This document shows, piece by piece, positions 8,082 to 19,367 of a DNA stretch of 27,803 bases. The stretch is from an uncultured Alphaproteobacteria bacterium (lineage in GTDB: Bacteria; Pseudomonadota; Alphaproteobacteria; HIMB59). Position 1 is the first letter of the stretch, and every line of letters begins with the position of its first letter. The DNA is taken from NCBI GenBank assembly GCA_902632575.1, contig CACPCY010000007.1, positions 1 through 27,803 on the forward strand, written 5' to 3'. A program made the position numbers and the translations under genes. The notes below the pieces were generated by a model. That model was not told where the DNA came from and searched no databases. It saw nothing but the letters and a program-made list of their open reading frames with translations.

Positions 8082-9293
8082 ATGCCTGATTTTCATCAAA
8101 ACGGCGTTATAGCTACCCTACATAATTTTAATTCGAAACCCATAGAGGAAATAGAAAAAGAACTTTTAGAATTTTCAAAAGTCTCACCCATGACTTTAAT
8201 TCTTCCTTCTTTGTATTCAGAATTAGAAAAGCCAGCTTTAACATATATTGTGAATACTTTAAGAAAAGTTAAATATATAAAAAATATTGTTATCGGCTTA
8301 GATCAAGCTAATAAACAAGAATTTATAAAAGCTAAAAAATTTTTTTCAATACTTCCTCAAAAAAAATACATTCTTTGGAATGATGGACCTAAATTAAAAA
8401 AAATAGATCAACATTTATCTAAAATAAACCTTGCTCCTGCTGAAAAAGGGAAAGGAAGAAATATTTGGTACTGTATGGGATTTGTAATTTCTCTGAAAGA
8501 GTCGGGATCTGTTGCAATGCATGATTGTGATATAGTCACCTATGACAAAAATTTAGTAGCGAAACTATTTTACCCTGTTGCTAATCCAAAATTTTCATTT
8601 GATTTTTGTAAAGGTTTTTATCCTAGGGTTGCTCAAAAATCTATGAATGGAAGAGTGACAAGGTTACTTGTTACACCTTTAGTTAAATCCTTACAGAAAA
8701 TGGTTGGATTTAATGAATATTTAAATTTCTTAGATATATTTAAATATCCCCTAGCTGGTGAATTTTCATTTAAATATAATTTATTGAATGACATAAGAAT
8801 TCCACATGATTGGGGCCTTGAAATAGGAATACTCTCTGAAATGTATAGGAACTTTGCTAATAATAAAATTTGCCAAGTAGATATAGCTGATACCTATGAA
8901 CATAAACACCAAGAGGTTTCTAAAAATAATCGGCAAAAGGGTTTATCTAAAATGACCATAGATATTTCTAAAGCTTTATTTAGAAAATTAGCTACACAAG
9001 GTCATGTATTTTCTAATGAAAAGTTTAGAACACTAAAAGCGACATATTATAGATTAGCCCTTGATATGGTTCAGATTTATAAAACAGATGCTGAGATGAA
9101 TGGATTAAACTTCGATGTCCACAAAGAAGAGGAAATGGTTGAGCTCTTTGCACAAAATATTATCGAAGCAGGAAAAATATTTCTAGACTCACCAAGTGAA
9201 AATCCAAATATACCGACCTGGAGAAGGGTTGATAGTGCTGACCCAACTATTTTAAAATCTTTTAATGATGCCGTCATGGAAGATAACACCTAA
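8082..9293 (+). CDS. gpgS: Glucosyl-3-phosphoglycerate synthase (GT81 type)
   Basis: A 403-residue retaining glycosyltransferase with a GT-A fold. Visible elements are GKGRNIW (about 123-129), the metal/nucleotide-binding HDCD at 147-150, RVTRLLVTPLV (191-201), YPLAGEFSF (222-230) and DWGLEIG (243-249), the order and wording seen in bacterial GpgS and related GT81 enzymes. The expected reaction joins glucose from an NDP-glucose donor to 3-phosphoglycerate, the committed step of glucosylglycerate synthesis; this osmolyte is known in other bacteria under salt stress and nitrogen limitation. The partner phosphatase lies immediately upstream. The 3' end overlaps the phosphorylase gene if that gene starts at its first ATG. 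Donor preference (UDP-, GDP- or ADP-glucose) cannot be read from the sequence. Confidence 0.85.
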   Translation: MPDFHQNGVIATLHNFNSKPIEEIEKELLEFSKVSPMTLILPSLYSELEKPALTYIVNTLRKVKYIKNIVIGLDQANKQEFIKAKKFFSILPQKKYILWNDGPKLKKIDQHLSKINLAPAEKGKGRNIWYCMGFVISLKESGSVAMHDCDIVTYDKNLVAKLFYPVANPKFSFDFCKGFYPRVAQKSMNGRVTRLLVTPLVKSLQKMVGFNEYLNFLDIFKYPLAGEFSFKYNLLNDIRIPHDWGLEIGILSEMYRNFANNKICQVDIADTYEHKHQEVSKNNRQKGLSKMTIDISKALFRKLATQGHVFSNEKFRTLKATYYRLALDMVQIYKTDAEMNGLNFDVHKEEEMVELFAQNIIEAGKIFLDSPSENPNIPTWRRVDSADPTILKSFNDAVMEDNT

Positions 9294-11019
9294 AGTGCAA
9301 GAAGAATTAAAGAATAATTTAAACATACATTTTCAAATAATTTACAAGGATATATTAGATCAAAACGAAATTTTGAAACTAATTAATAGAGTTCTTGATT
9401 TATTTCAAAATAAAGACCTAGGTATTTCTGAACCTAATTGGTCTCAAAAAGATGTCTTCTTAATTACGTATGGTGACTCAATATATGAAGAAAAAAATAA
9501 TAAATTAAAAACTCTAAGCAAGTTCTTAGACAAGTATTGTAAAAAACAATTCAACAATTTGCACATTCTACCTTTTTTCCCTTACAGTTCAGATGATGGA
9601 TTTTCTATAACTGATTATGAGGAAGTAAGGTCTGATTTAGGTGATTGGAAAGATATTAAATCACTATCAAAAAATTTTAGGATAATGAGTGATATTGTTA
9701 TAAATCATGCATCTATTGAAAGTAAATATTTCAAATCTTTTATCGACAATAAAACTGAAACACAAAATTTTTTTATAAAACTTAAAAACAAACAAGGTTA
9801 TGACCAAGTTGTTCGCCCTAGAAGCTCAGATCTTTTTAGAGAATATGAAATTAATAAAGAAATTTATTATTTATGGTGTACTTTCAGCCATGATCAAGTT
9901 GACTTTAATTTTAAAAATCCTGAGGTTTTATTTTTCTTCATTAAGTTAATTCATTTATATCTTAAAAATGGTGTTAGAGTATTTAGGTTAGATGCCATTG
10001 CTTTCCTTTGGAAAGAACATGACACCAACTGTCTAAATTTACCGCAGACTCATGAAGTTGTGAAATTAATTAGAACACTTCTCAATGCTTTTAGTAAAAA
10101 TACTTTACTTATTACTGAAACAAACTTACCCAATTTAGAAAATCTTAGTTATTTCGGTGAAAACGATGAAGCAAACGCTGTATATAACTTTGCTCTACCA
10201 CCCTTGCTACTATGGACTCTTGTGATGGGAGATAGCACAGCTCTTCGTAAATGGTCTATGGGCATGCCTCCTGCAAAAGATCATACATCTTATTTCAATT
10301 TCATAGCATCTCATGATGGTATTGGCCTGAGACCTACAGAGGGAATTTTAACAGAAAAAGAGAAAAATAACTTAGTCGATATCATGACCGATTTTGGAGC
10401 AAAAACTACTAAAAGAAAAAAAACAGATAACACCGAGACTGTCTATGAAATAAATATCTCACTCATAGATGCTATGAAAGGAACATTTCAAGGAAGTGAT
10501 CATTTGCAAATTGAAAGATTTATTTGTTGTCATGCTATAATGCTAGGACTCGAGGGAATACCAGCATTTTACATACATAGTATTTTGGGCTCTACAAATG
10601 ACTATGAAAAGCTAGAGCAAACAAAAAGTCATAGATCTATAAATAGAAGATCTTGGAAGTATAATGAAATTGATGGATTACTTGCAAACACAGACACTTT
10701 TAATTCAAAAATATATAATCAATTATCAAAATTAATTGAAATTAGAAAAAACCAATCTGCATTTCATCCGAATGCTACACAATTTACATTTAATTTAGGT
10801 AAGAACTTTTTTGGTTTTTGGAGACAGAGTCATGATAAAAGACAGTCGATATTTTGTGTAAGTAATGTAACTAATGTGTTCCAATATTTAGATTTGTCAG
10901 AATTAAATCTAATAGCATCAAATGAATGGTGGGATTTAATTTCTAATGAGATAATAATTGATATTAAATCAACAATTACTTTAAAAGCTTATCAAACTCT
11001 ATGGATTACTAACTATTGA
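9265..11019 (+). CDS. GH13 sugar phosphorylase, probably glucosylglycerate phosphorylase
   Basis: A 584-residue cytoplasmic GH13 enzyme of the sucrose-phosphorylase subgroup. The four GH13 regions are present: MSDIVINH (141-148), VFRLDAI with predicted nucleophile D243, ITETN with predicted acid/base E285, and ASHDG (349-352). Length and order fit sucrose or glucosylglycerate phosphorylases rather than amylases. Context argues strongly for glucosylglycerate: phosphorolysis would give glucose-1-phosphate and D-glycerate, and the kinase for the latter is in the same operon. The first ATG at 9265 overlaps gpgS by 29 bp; an in-frame GTG at 9295, just past the gpgS stop, is an alternative start. 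Sucrose or another glucoside cannot be excluded by motif alone. Confidence 0.82.
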   Translation: MMPSWKITPKVQEELKNNLNIHFQIIYKDILDQNEILKLINRVLDLFQNKDLGISEPNWSQKDVFLITYGDSIYEEKNNKLKTLSKFLDKYCKKQFNNLHILPFFPYSSDDGFSITDYEEVRSDLGDWKDIKSLSKNFRIMSDIVINHASIESKYFKSFIDNKTETQNFFIKLKNKQGYDQVVRPRSSDLFREYEINKEIYYLWCTFSHDQVDFNFKNPEVLFFFIKLIHLYLKNGVRVFRLDAIAFLWKEHDTNCLNLPQTHEVVKLIRTLLNAFSKNTLLITETNLPNLENLSYFGENDEANAVYNFALPPLLLWTLVMGDSTALRKWSMGMPPAKDHTSYFNFIASHDGIGLRPTEGILTEKEKNNLVDIMTDFGAKTTKRKKTDNTETVYEINISLIDAMKGTFQGSDHLQIERFICCHAIMLGLEGIPAFYIHSILGSTNDYEKLEQTKSHRSINRRSWKYNEIDGLLANTDTFNSKIYNQLSKLIEIRKNQSAFHPNATQFTFNLGKNFFGFWRQSHDKRQSIFCVSNVTNVFQYLDLSELNLIASNEWWDLISNEIIIDIKSTITLKAYQTLWITNY

Positions 11020-11046
11020 CTAACTAATTTATATTTAAGATATTCT
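11016..11046 (+). promoter_or_regulatory. Candidate promoter for the alginate-lyase-like gene
   Basis: TTGACT (11016-11021) overlaps the stop of the phosphorylase gene and is followed after 17 bp by GATATT (11039-11044); TATTCT (11041-11046) is the alternative -10. Either places transcription start within a few bases of the ATG at 11052, implying a leaderless or near-leaderless mRNA. Confidence 0.4.
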
Positions 11047-11051
11047 AATTA

Positions 11052-12323
11052 ATGAAAAATATTTTTATCTTATTATTTTTAATACCAAGTCTTTCATTTT
11101 CTTTAACTTTCAAAGATGGAAAAATAGTTGAGGAGAATAAATTTGAATTTGATAAAAATTCTACCACCGTTATTCCAAAGTATTTTTTTGCACATTTATT
11201 GGATTCAAATACATGCACCATAAAAGGAGTTCATGGTGATGGAAGCTATGGTGAAAAATATAGTGAATTAGATCTTGACCTTACAAACGAGAAAAATTTT
11301 AACTATTTGATGAAGTTAACTGAATACGATTGGCAAAAAGAGCATGAAGAAAGATCAAACAGCCTTTCCGTTAATCATGAAAAACATACATCAAGATTAG
11401 CCTTGTTACACGGATCTATTATTAATGCAATTATTTCTAATAATATGGAACTACAATCAGACTCAATTACTCAAATTATGACAGCTTGGGCAGAGTCTGG
11501 TGTTTTTTTAAACACTATGACTTTAGAAGATATTAATAAACTCAAAGAGCAAGGTAAAACAGCTAAAAGTTGTTATGGCGGCTCAAAAGGAGATACAAAA
11601 GCAAAATGCTTACCACATAAAGTTCACGAAGCCCAAATATATGGTGCTAGTTTTATAATTAACGCATATCTAGTTAAAGACCAGTTTTCAAAAGAACAAT
11701 TTATCTTAATTGATAAATACATTCAAAAATTATACGAAAAATATATTTTTCCTTGGGCTGATAAACATTTAAACGATGATCGTGGTTTTATCCAAATGGC
11801 AGATGGTACAATTTCTGTTATAGCTTATCTAGCATGGAAAAATAAATTAGATGAAGTAGATTTTTGGTTTGATAGAGGTATTAAAAAAGCTAGTAAGGTA
11901 ATTTATGAAGATGGCTATATTCATAATAATAGTTTTAGAGGTGTTCGCGATGTCTGGTATCATTCGCAAGGTGTAAATAATCTTTTAGGTTTATTGGCTA
12001 TAACAGAAGTATGGAATTACAATAAGTTTCCTGCAGAGTTAAAACAAAGAATTTTTAAAACTATAGATGTTCTTAATTTAGGTCTTACAGATGTTGAAAA
12101 GTACAGAGAACGAAAAGATCCAAGTGGTCTAAAGAATTTTTCAACTGATCAAAAAGATGCCGCTTATCATGTTCATCAAATGGCCATTTCTTTAGATTGG
12201 TTGATTGAAAATTTTTCTGACAGAGACCCAACATATGTCAGAGAAAATTATATGTGGAAAGCAAAAAAATCTCAGTATTTTGTTGATAGAAATTTTGGTT
12301 TTGAGCCAAAGTGTATGAATTGA
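11052..12323 (+). CDS. Secreted alginate-lyase-fold protein (AlgL/PF05426-like), function uncertain
   Basis: A 423-residue protein with a signal peptide (hydrophobic run, likely cut after SFS near residue 17), so periplasmic or secreted. The body is helix-rich. Residues about 245-315 parallel the catalytic end of AlgL-type lyases: a helix pair, EDGYIHNN (286-293), then RDVWYHSQGVNNLLGLLAI (299-317), resembling the DDGFLPNEL...YHNYALPPL segment of AlgL from memory. The tyrosine-histidine pair (Y303-H304) is kept, but the NNH catalytic motif appears replaced by MADGT near 249-253. It could therefore act on a different polysaccharide, or be non-catalytic. It has its own candidate promoter and is not obviously part of the glucosylglycerate pathway. 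The family call rests on recalled similarity of a short region. Confidence 0.45.
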   Translation: MKNIFILLFLIPSLSFSLTFKDGKIVEENKFEFDKNSTTVIPKYFFAHLLDSNTCTIKGVHGDGSYGEKYSELDLDLTNEKNFNYLMKLTEYDWQKEHEERSNSLSVNHEKHTSRLALLHGSIINAIISNNMELQSDSITQIMTAWAESGVFLNTMTLEDINKLKEQGKTAKSCYGGSKGDTKAKCLPHKVHEAQIYGASFIINAYLVKDQFSKEQFILIDKYIQKLYEKYIFPWADKHLNDDRGFIQMADGTISVIAYLAWKNKLDEVDFWFDRGIKKASKVIYEDGYIHNNSFRGVRDVWYHSQGVNNLLGLLAITEVWNYNKFPAELKQRIFKTIDVLNLGLTDVEKYRERKDPSGLKNFSTDQKDAAYHVHQMAISLDWLIENFSDRDPTYVRENYMWKAKKSQYFVDRNFGFEPKCMN

Positions 12324-12329
12324 GACTTT

Positions 12330-12359
12330 TTGTAATACTTTCAATATAAAAATTATGAT
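12330..12359 (+). promoter_or_regulatory. Candidate promoter for the metY-like gene
   Basis: TTGTAA (12330-12335), an 18-bp spacer and TATGAT (12354-12359, 5 of 6 consensus bases) precede the ATG at 12371. The predicted transcript leader is only about 5 bases, which leaves no room for a SAM riboswitch. Confidence 0.4.
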
Positions 12360-12370
12360 ATGTTTAAATT

Positions 12371-13684
12371 ATGACCGATCCAAAAACATATAAGTTTAAC
12401 ACTAAAACTTTACATAGTGGGCATCAGCCAGATAAAAATTTTGGCTCCCGCGCCGTTCCAATTTATCAGACAACATCATACTTATTCCAAGATGCAGATC
12501 ACGCAGCTGCGTTATTTAATCTAGAGGAGGGTGGGCATATCTATAGCAGAATATCCAATCCAACTATATCTGTTCTTGAAGAAAGAGTTGCAGCTTTAGA
12601 AGGCGGCTCTGCTGCTTTAGCTACTGCCTCTGGTATGAGCGCAATGATGCTAGCTCTTTTAAATATTTGTAGTGCAGGTGATCATATTGTTTCCTCATCG
12701 CAATTATACGGTGGTTCTTTTAATTTACTGAGACTAACTTTAAAAAGATTTGGTATTGAAACAACTTTTGTTAAGCCAAGAGACACAGAGGGTTTCAAAA
12801 AAGCAATTCAACCAAATACAAAATGTATATGGGGTGAGTTGATTGGTAATCCTGGAATTGAAATTATGGATTTACCTGAAATTTCCAAAATAGCAAAAGA
12901 CGCCGGTATTCCTTTAATGGTTGATGGAACATTTAACACACCATATTTGTGTAATCTTTTTGAATTAGGTGCAGACATAATCACACACTCTCTAACAAAA
13001 TGGATGGCAGGTCATGGCACTTCTATGGGTGGTATAATTGTTGAAAAGGGTGACTTTGATTGGACTAAAGGAGATAAGTTCCCAACTATGACTGAGCCAT
13101 ATGATGGTTATCACGGTCTTTCTTTTGCAGAGGAATTTGGCCCAGCAGCATTTACTATGAGAGCAAGGGCAGAGGGTATGAGAGACTTTGGTCCATGTAT
13201 GAGTCCAACAAATGCATTTAATATTTTAATAGGAATAGAAACTCTTTCAGTGAGAATGGAAAAGCATTTATCCAATACTAAAATAATGGTTGATTACTTA
13301 AGTAATAACCCAAGTGTTTCTTGGGTAAATCATCCAAGCTTACCGGATCACCCTGATCATAAAGTTGCTGCAAAATTAATGCCTAAGGGCGCCGGCTCAA
13401 TGATAGCGTTTGGAATTAAGGGTGGCAAAGAAGCTGGTCACGCATTTATAAACTCTTTAAAACTAACATCACATTTAGCTAACGTTGGCGACGCAAAATC
13501 ACTAGTCATTCACCCGGCATCAGCAACTCACTCTCAAATGGATAAAAAATCATTAGAGTTGGCAGGCCTAACTGAAGATATGATACGTTTTTCTGTTGGC
13601 TTGGAAGACATGGATGACATTATTAATGACTTTGAAAATGGTTTCAGAGCATCTCAAAAGCCAAGACTTGTGGCTTCTAAATGA
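12371..13684 (+). CDS. metY: O-acetylhomoserine sulfhydrylase / Cys-Met metabolism PLP enzyme
   Basis: A 437-residue cytosolic PLP enzyme of the gamma-family. The family signature SRISNPTISVLEERVAALEG (about 59-78) is followed by ATASGMSAM, DGTFNTPYLCNLFELGAD (D185) and HSLTKWMAGHG, where K210 is the PLP-binding lysine. The length and the long insertion around residues 225-275 fit O-acetylhomoserine aminocarboxypropyltransferase (MetY) better than the shorter cystathionine gamma-synthase or lyase. The expected reaction makes homocysteine or methionine from O-acetylhomoserine and sulfide or methanethiol. It overlaps the downstream alpha/beta hydrolase gene by 4 bp (ATGA), so the two are translationally coupled. 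Confidence 0.88.
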   Translation: MTDPKTYKFNTKTLHSGHQPDKNFGSRAVPIYQTTSYLFQDADHAAALFNLEEGGHIYSRISNPTISVLEERVAALEGGSAALATASGMSAMMLALLNICSAGDHIVSSSQLYGGSFNLLRLTLKRFGIETTFVKPRDTEGFKKAIQPNTKCIWGELIGNPGIEIMDLPEISKIAKDAGIPLMVDGTFNTPYLCNLFELGADIITHSLTKWMAGHGTSMGGIIVEKGDFDWTKGDKFPTMTEPYDGYHGLSFAEEFGPAAFTMRARAEGMRDFGPCMSPTNAFNILIGIETLSVRMEKHLSNTKIMVDYLSNNPSVSWVNHPSLPDHPDHKVAAKLMPKGAGSMIAFGIKGGKEAGHAFINSLKLTSHLANVGDAKSLVIHPASATHSQMDKKSLELAGLTEDMIRFSVGLEDMDDIINDFENGFRASQKPRLVASK

Positions 13685-14490
13685 AGCTAAAAGTTAATGG
13701 AAAAGAGGCATATTACACATCCAGCGGAAGAGAAATAGATAAAAATCAACCCTCGATTGTATTTGTTCATGGTAGTGGTTTAAGCCACGTAACATGGGTT
13801 CTTCAAACAAGATACTTTGCATTTCATGGTTACAATACAATTGCGGTAGATTTACCTGGCCATGGTGACTCCGAGGGACCACCATTAACAACTATTGAAG
13901 AAATGGCTGATTGGGTTGCAGACCTGTTAACAGCTTTGGGCATTGAGAAAGCCTCATATGTTGGTCATTCTCAAGGATGTTTAGTGGGATTAGAATTTGC
14001 ACAAAGACATCCTGAGAAATTAGATTTACTTGCACTTATAAACGGATCTATGTCAATGAAGATGAACACTGAACTTTTAGACTTAGCATTAAATAAAGAT
14101 CAAAAAGCAGTTGATCTTATGATGGATTGGGTGCATGGACCTTTAGGTCATAAAGGTGGCCATCCTGTTCCAGGATTAAGTCATTTAGGTATGGGCGGTC
14201 AGTTGGTATCTTCAAATAATGACGGAACTCTTGGTGCTGACTTCAATGCTTGCGATAAGTACACAAATGGTGAAACTGCTGCTAAAAGTATAAAACACCC
14301 AACTTTATGTATCGTTGGCAAACATGATAAAATGACACCAAAAAAAGTTGGTTTAGAATTAGCTTCAAATATACAGGGATCTAAAACAGTTGTTTTAGAA
14401 GAGTCTGGACATATGTCTATTTTAGAAACGGCGAGTGAAACTAAAAATATTTTAAAGAATTTCTTTAAAGAAAATAGTCGTGCTTCATAA
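13681..14490 (+). CDS. Alpha/beta hydrolase
   Basis: A 269-residue alpha/beta-hydrolase. The oxyanion region is VHGSG (29-33), then VDLPGHGDS, the nucleophile elbow GHSQG with S97, the acid region GKHDKMTP (about 217-224) and ESGHM near the C-terminus supplying the histidine. All three triad members are therefore in place. There is no signal peptide or membrane segment, so it is cytosolic. Overlap with the metY-like gene (ATGA) and with the following GFA gene suggests one operon. It might hydrolyse an ester or thioester linked to sulfur amino acid metabolism, but the substrate is unknown. Confidence 0.88.
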   Translation: MKLKVNGKEAYYTSSGREIDKNQPSIVFVHGSGLSHVTWVLQTRYFAFHGYNTIAVDLPGHGDSEGPPLTTIEEMADWVADLLTALGIEKASYVGHSQGCLVGLEFAQRHPEKLDLLALINGSMSMKMNTELLDLALNKDQKAVDLMMDWVHGPLGHKGGHPVPGLSHLGMGGQLVSSNNDGTLGADFNACDKYTNGETAAKSIKHPTLCIVGKHDKMTPKKVGLELASNIQGSKTVVLEESGHMSILETASETKNILKNFFKENSRAS

Positions 14491-14824
14491 AGGATCTTGT
14501 CACTGTAAAGCTATTGAGTTTGAGATTGACTCTGATCTTAAAAAAATAATGCAATGCAATTGCTCCATTTGTATTAGAAAAAATGCAAAAATGATAATGG
14601 TTCCTAAATCTAATTTTAAACTTTTAAAGGGAAAAGGAGATCTATCTCTATATCAGTTTAATCTAAAATTAGCTGAACATTTTTTTTGTAGGCATTGTGG
14701 GATATACACTCATCACAACAGAAGAACTGATCCAAATGGTATGGGTATTAATCTTGGGTGCTTAGATGATGTAGATCCATTAGACTATAATGCTGGTCTC
14801 AATGACGGAAGAAAACTATCTTAG
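14480..14824 (+). CDS. GFA / CENP-V-like zinc-binding protein
   Basis: A 114-residue protein of the glutathione-dependent formaldehyde-activating (GFA) family. Zinc-binding cysteines appear in the expected order: GSCHC (C8 and C10 region), CNCSIC, then CRHCG. The start is GTG at 14480, inside the end of the hydrolase gene (11-bp overlap); GSCHCK begins five residues later, so no other start is likely. Most GFA-family members have no proven substrate; despite the name, many probably do not act on formaldehyde. It ends the metY-hydrolase unit. Confidence 0.88.
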   Translation: MLHKGSCHCKAIEFEIDSDLKKIMQCNCSICIRKNAKMIMVPKSNFKLLKGKGDLSLYQFNLKLAEHFFCRHCGIYTHHNRRTDPNGMGINLGCLDDVDPLDYNAGLNDGRKLS

Positions 14825-14831
14825 TCAGATC

Positions 14832-17869
<3,038 letters not shown>

Positions 17870-17912
17870 AGTAAATGATCAATAAAATCAATAACTAAGT
17901 AATATACTTGCT

Positions 17913-18434
17913 ATGAACTACTCTTATTTTCCGAGAAATGATGATATTCCTGAATCCATTAAAAGAGTAGTAAATATATTCAAAAATCATGAAAATGAAA
18001 TTGATTCATTTTCAAATGACTCAACTAATGAAGGAAGATTATCTAGCGACGATGTTTTAAAAGTAATTGAATCTGATCTTGAAGCAGAAGGATTTTTAGT
18101 AGAAAAAAGTAAAGCTAAAAAGGACAAGATAAGGATGCCTGTCCATGTAGGAAATGAGGATAAAGCAAGATTATTCTTTGAGGTTGATGCTTGGAATGAA
18201 GAAGCAGGTATTGTTATAGAGGTTGAAGCAGGGAGAGCATTAGATAACTACCAATTCTTAAAAGATGTTTTTGAAGCTGCGATGATGACAGATATTAAAT
18301 ATTTAGTTGTTGCTGTTAGGGAGTGTTACAGAGGGAGAAATGATTATCTAAAAATATACGAATGGCTTGAACCATTTTATTCAACACAAAGAATAAAATT
18401 GGACTTAAAAGGTTTGCTTCTTATTGGTTATTAA
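17913..18434 (+). CDS. Hypothetical protein with PD-(D/E)XK-nuclease-like core
   Basis: A 173-residue soluble protein, the only gene between the two guaA-tail repeats. After a polar N-terminal part (1-60), residues about 85-135 read as a restriction-endonuclease-like core: FFEVDAWNEEAGIVIEVEAG gives D92 and E103-x-E105 in the D...ExK arrangement, with glutamate where lysine is usual, followed by a helix and the strand YLVVAV. The C-terminus ends LKGLLLIGY. I recall uncharacterised proteins with the same EVE-G-RA and LLIGY pattern, of unknown role. It is not visibly linked to a methyltransferase here. A TATACT at 17903-17908 lies 4 bases before the ATG, so it may have its own promoter and a leaderless mRNA. 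Nuclease activity is inference. Confidence 0.6.
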   Translation: MNYSYFPRNDDIPESIKRVVNIFKNHENEIDSFSNDSTNEGRLSSDDVLKVIESDLEAEGFLVEKSKAKKDKIRMPVHVGNEDKARLFFEVDAWNEEAGIVIEVEAGRALDNYQFLKDVFEAAMMTDIKYLVVAVRECYRGRNDYLKIYEWLEPFYSTQRIKLDLKGLLLIGY

Positions 18435-18444
18435 ATGGAAAAAC

Positions 18445-18465
18445 AGTTACACAAAAGTTACACAA
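18445..18465 (+). repeat. Two tandem AGTTACACAA repeats
   Basis: AGTTACACAA occurs at 18445-18454 and again at 18456-18465, an 11-bp period, so the sites fall on one face of the helix. An inverted near-copy, AACTTTGTG, lies at 18485-18493. Their place near the right-hand 20-bp repeat suggests recombinase arm-type binding sites from the element, or a protein operator. Confidence 0.6.
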
Positions 18466-18476
18466 TTTTATCAATG

Positions 18477-18502
18477 CCCTTAAAAACTTTGTGCTATAAG
18501 GG
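18477..18502. other. Inverted repeat near the right end of the element
   Basis: CCCTTA (18477-18482) and TAAGGG (18497-18502) form a 6-bp stem with a 14-base loop, followed by only three T residues. It may be a weak terminator for the upstream gene or part of the attachment-site architecture. Confidence 0.4.
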
Positions 18503-18515
18503 TTTAAAATTGGGT

Positions 18516-18535
18516 TACTATTGAGTGGGAATAAA
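18516..18535 (+). repeat. Right copy of 20-bp direct repeat (attR-like)
   Basis: Exact second copy of TACTATTGAGTGGGAATAAA, ending 3 bases before the TTG start of the PhzF-family gene. GAGTGGGA within it may act as ribosome binding sequence for that gene, which would explain its retention. Confidence 0.95.
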
Positions 18536-18538
18536 TAG

Positions 18539-19324
18539 TTGAAAATTCCTATTTACCAAGTAGACGCTTTTGCATCAGAAATTTTTAAGGGAAACCCTGC
18601 TGCTGTATGTCCTTTAAAAGAATGGTTACCTGATCAAACTATGCAAAATATAGCAATGGAAAATAATTTATCAGAGACAGCATTCTTTGTTAAAGAGGGC
18701 GACATATTTAATATTCGGTGGTTTACTCCTAAAGCAGAACTAGACTTAGCTGGTCATCCAACTTTAGCCACCGCTCATATTTTGATAAATGAATATAAAA
18801 ATAATATTAGATCATTGACTTTTAAAACTAAAATAGGAGATATACTTAATGTATCGATTGATAAAAATATTTATTTAATGGACTTTCCCTCAAGACCACC
18901 AAAAGTCGTCAAGGGGACAAGTGATATTTTTGATGCATTAGGGAAAATCCCCATTGAACTATTAGCTCACAGAGATTTGATAGCTGTATTTGAAAATCAA
19001 GAAGATATATCCTCTATTAATCCAAACTTAGAAAAAATAAAAAAACTTGATTATCCATCTGTAGTTGTCACATCAATTGGAAATAATTCAGATTTTGTAT
19101 CTAGAAACTTTGCGCCTAAGTTAGGAATTCCTGAGGATCCAGTAACAGGTTCATCTCATTGTGAATTAATTCCTTATTGGTCTAGAAAACTCAATAAAAA
19201 ACAAATGATTGCATTTCAGATATCTGAAAGAGGTGGAAAAATTCATTGTACTGATAATAATGATAGGGTCCTAATAGGAGGAGAAGCAGTAACATTTTTT
19301 CGTGGTGAAATAGACCTTAATTAA
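18539..19324 (+). CDS. PhzF-family isomerase/epimerase-like protein
   Basis: A 261-residue PhzF-fold protein. Motifs are IYQVDAFASEIFKGNPAAVC at the N-terminus, NNLSETAFF with the conserved glutamate E46, DLAGHPTLATAH (69-80) and EDPVTGSSHC (199-208), all diagnostic. PhzF relatives catalyse isomerisation of small acids; most, including this one, have unknown substrates, and phenazine synthesis is not implied. The start is TTG at 18539, because the protein begins exactly at the family's usual N-terminus and no ATG fits. It begins 3 bases after the right guaA-tail repeat. Before the insertion it would have followed guaA directly, probably co-transcribed with it. Confidence 0.9.
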   Translation: MKIPIYQVDAFASEIFKGNPAAVCPLKEWLPDQTMQNIAMENNLSETAFFVKEGDIFNIRWFTPKAELDLAGHPTLATAHILINEYKNNIRSLTFKTKIGDILNVSIDKNIYLMDFPSRPPKVVKGTSDIFDALGKIPIELLAHRDLIAVFENQEDISSINPNLEKIKKLDYPSVVVTSIGNNSDFVSRNFAPKLGIPEDPVTGSSHCELIPYWSRKLNKKQMIAFQISERGGKIHCTDNNDRVLIGGEAVTFFRGEIDLN

Positions 19325-19367
19325 TAAATTATTTTGATAATTAAAATATTTCTAATATGTTGTATTT

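Noticed and set aside
12324..12370. Possible SAM riboswitch (SAM-II or SAM-V) before the metY-like gene
   Set aside because: The gap is 47 bp and the predicted leader about 5 bases; no conserved pseudoknot core sequence was found.
17896..17909. AAGTA-ATA-TACTT palindrome just before the gene at 17913 as an operator
   Set aside because: Arms are only 5 bp and overlap a likely -10 element; no second copy was found to support regulator binding.
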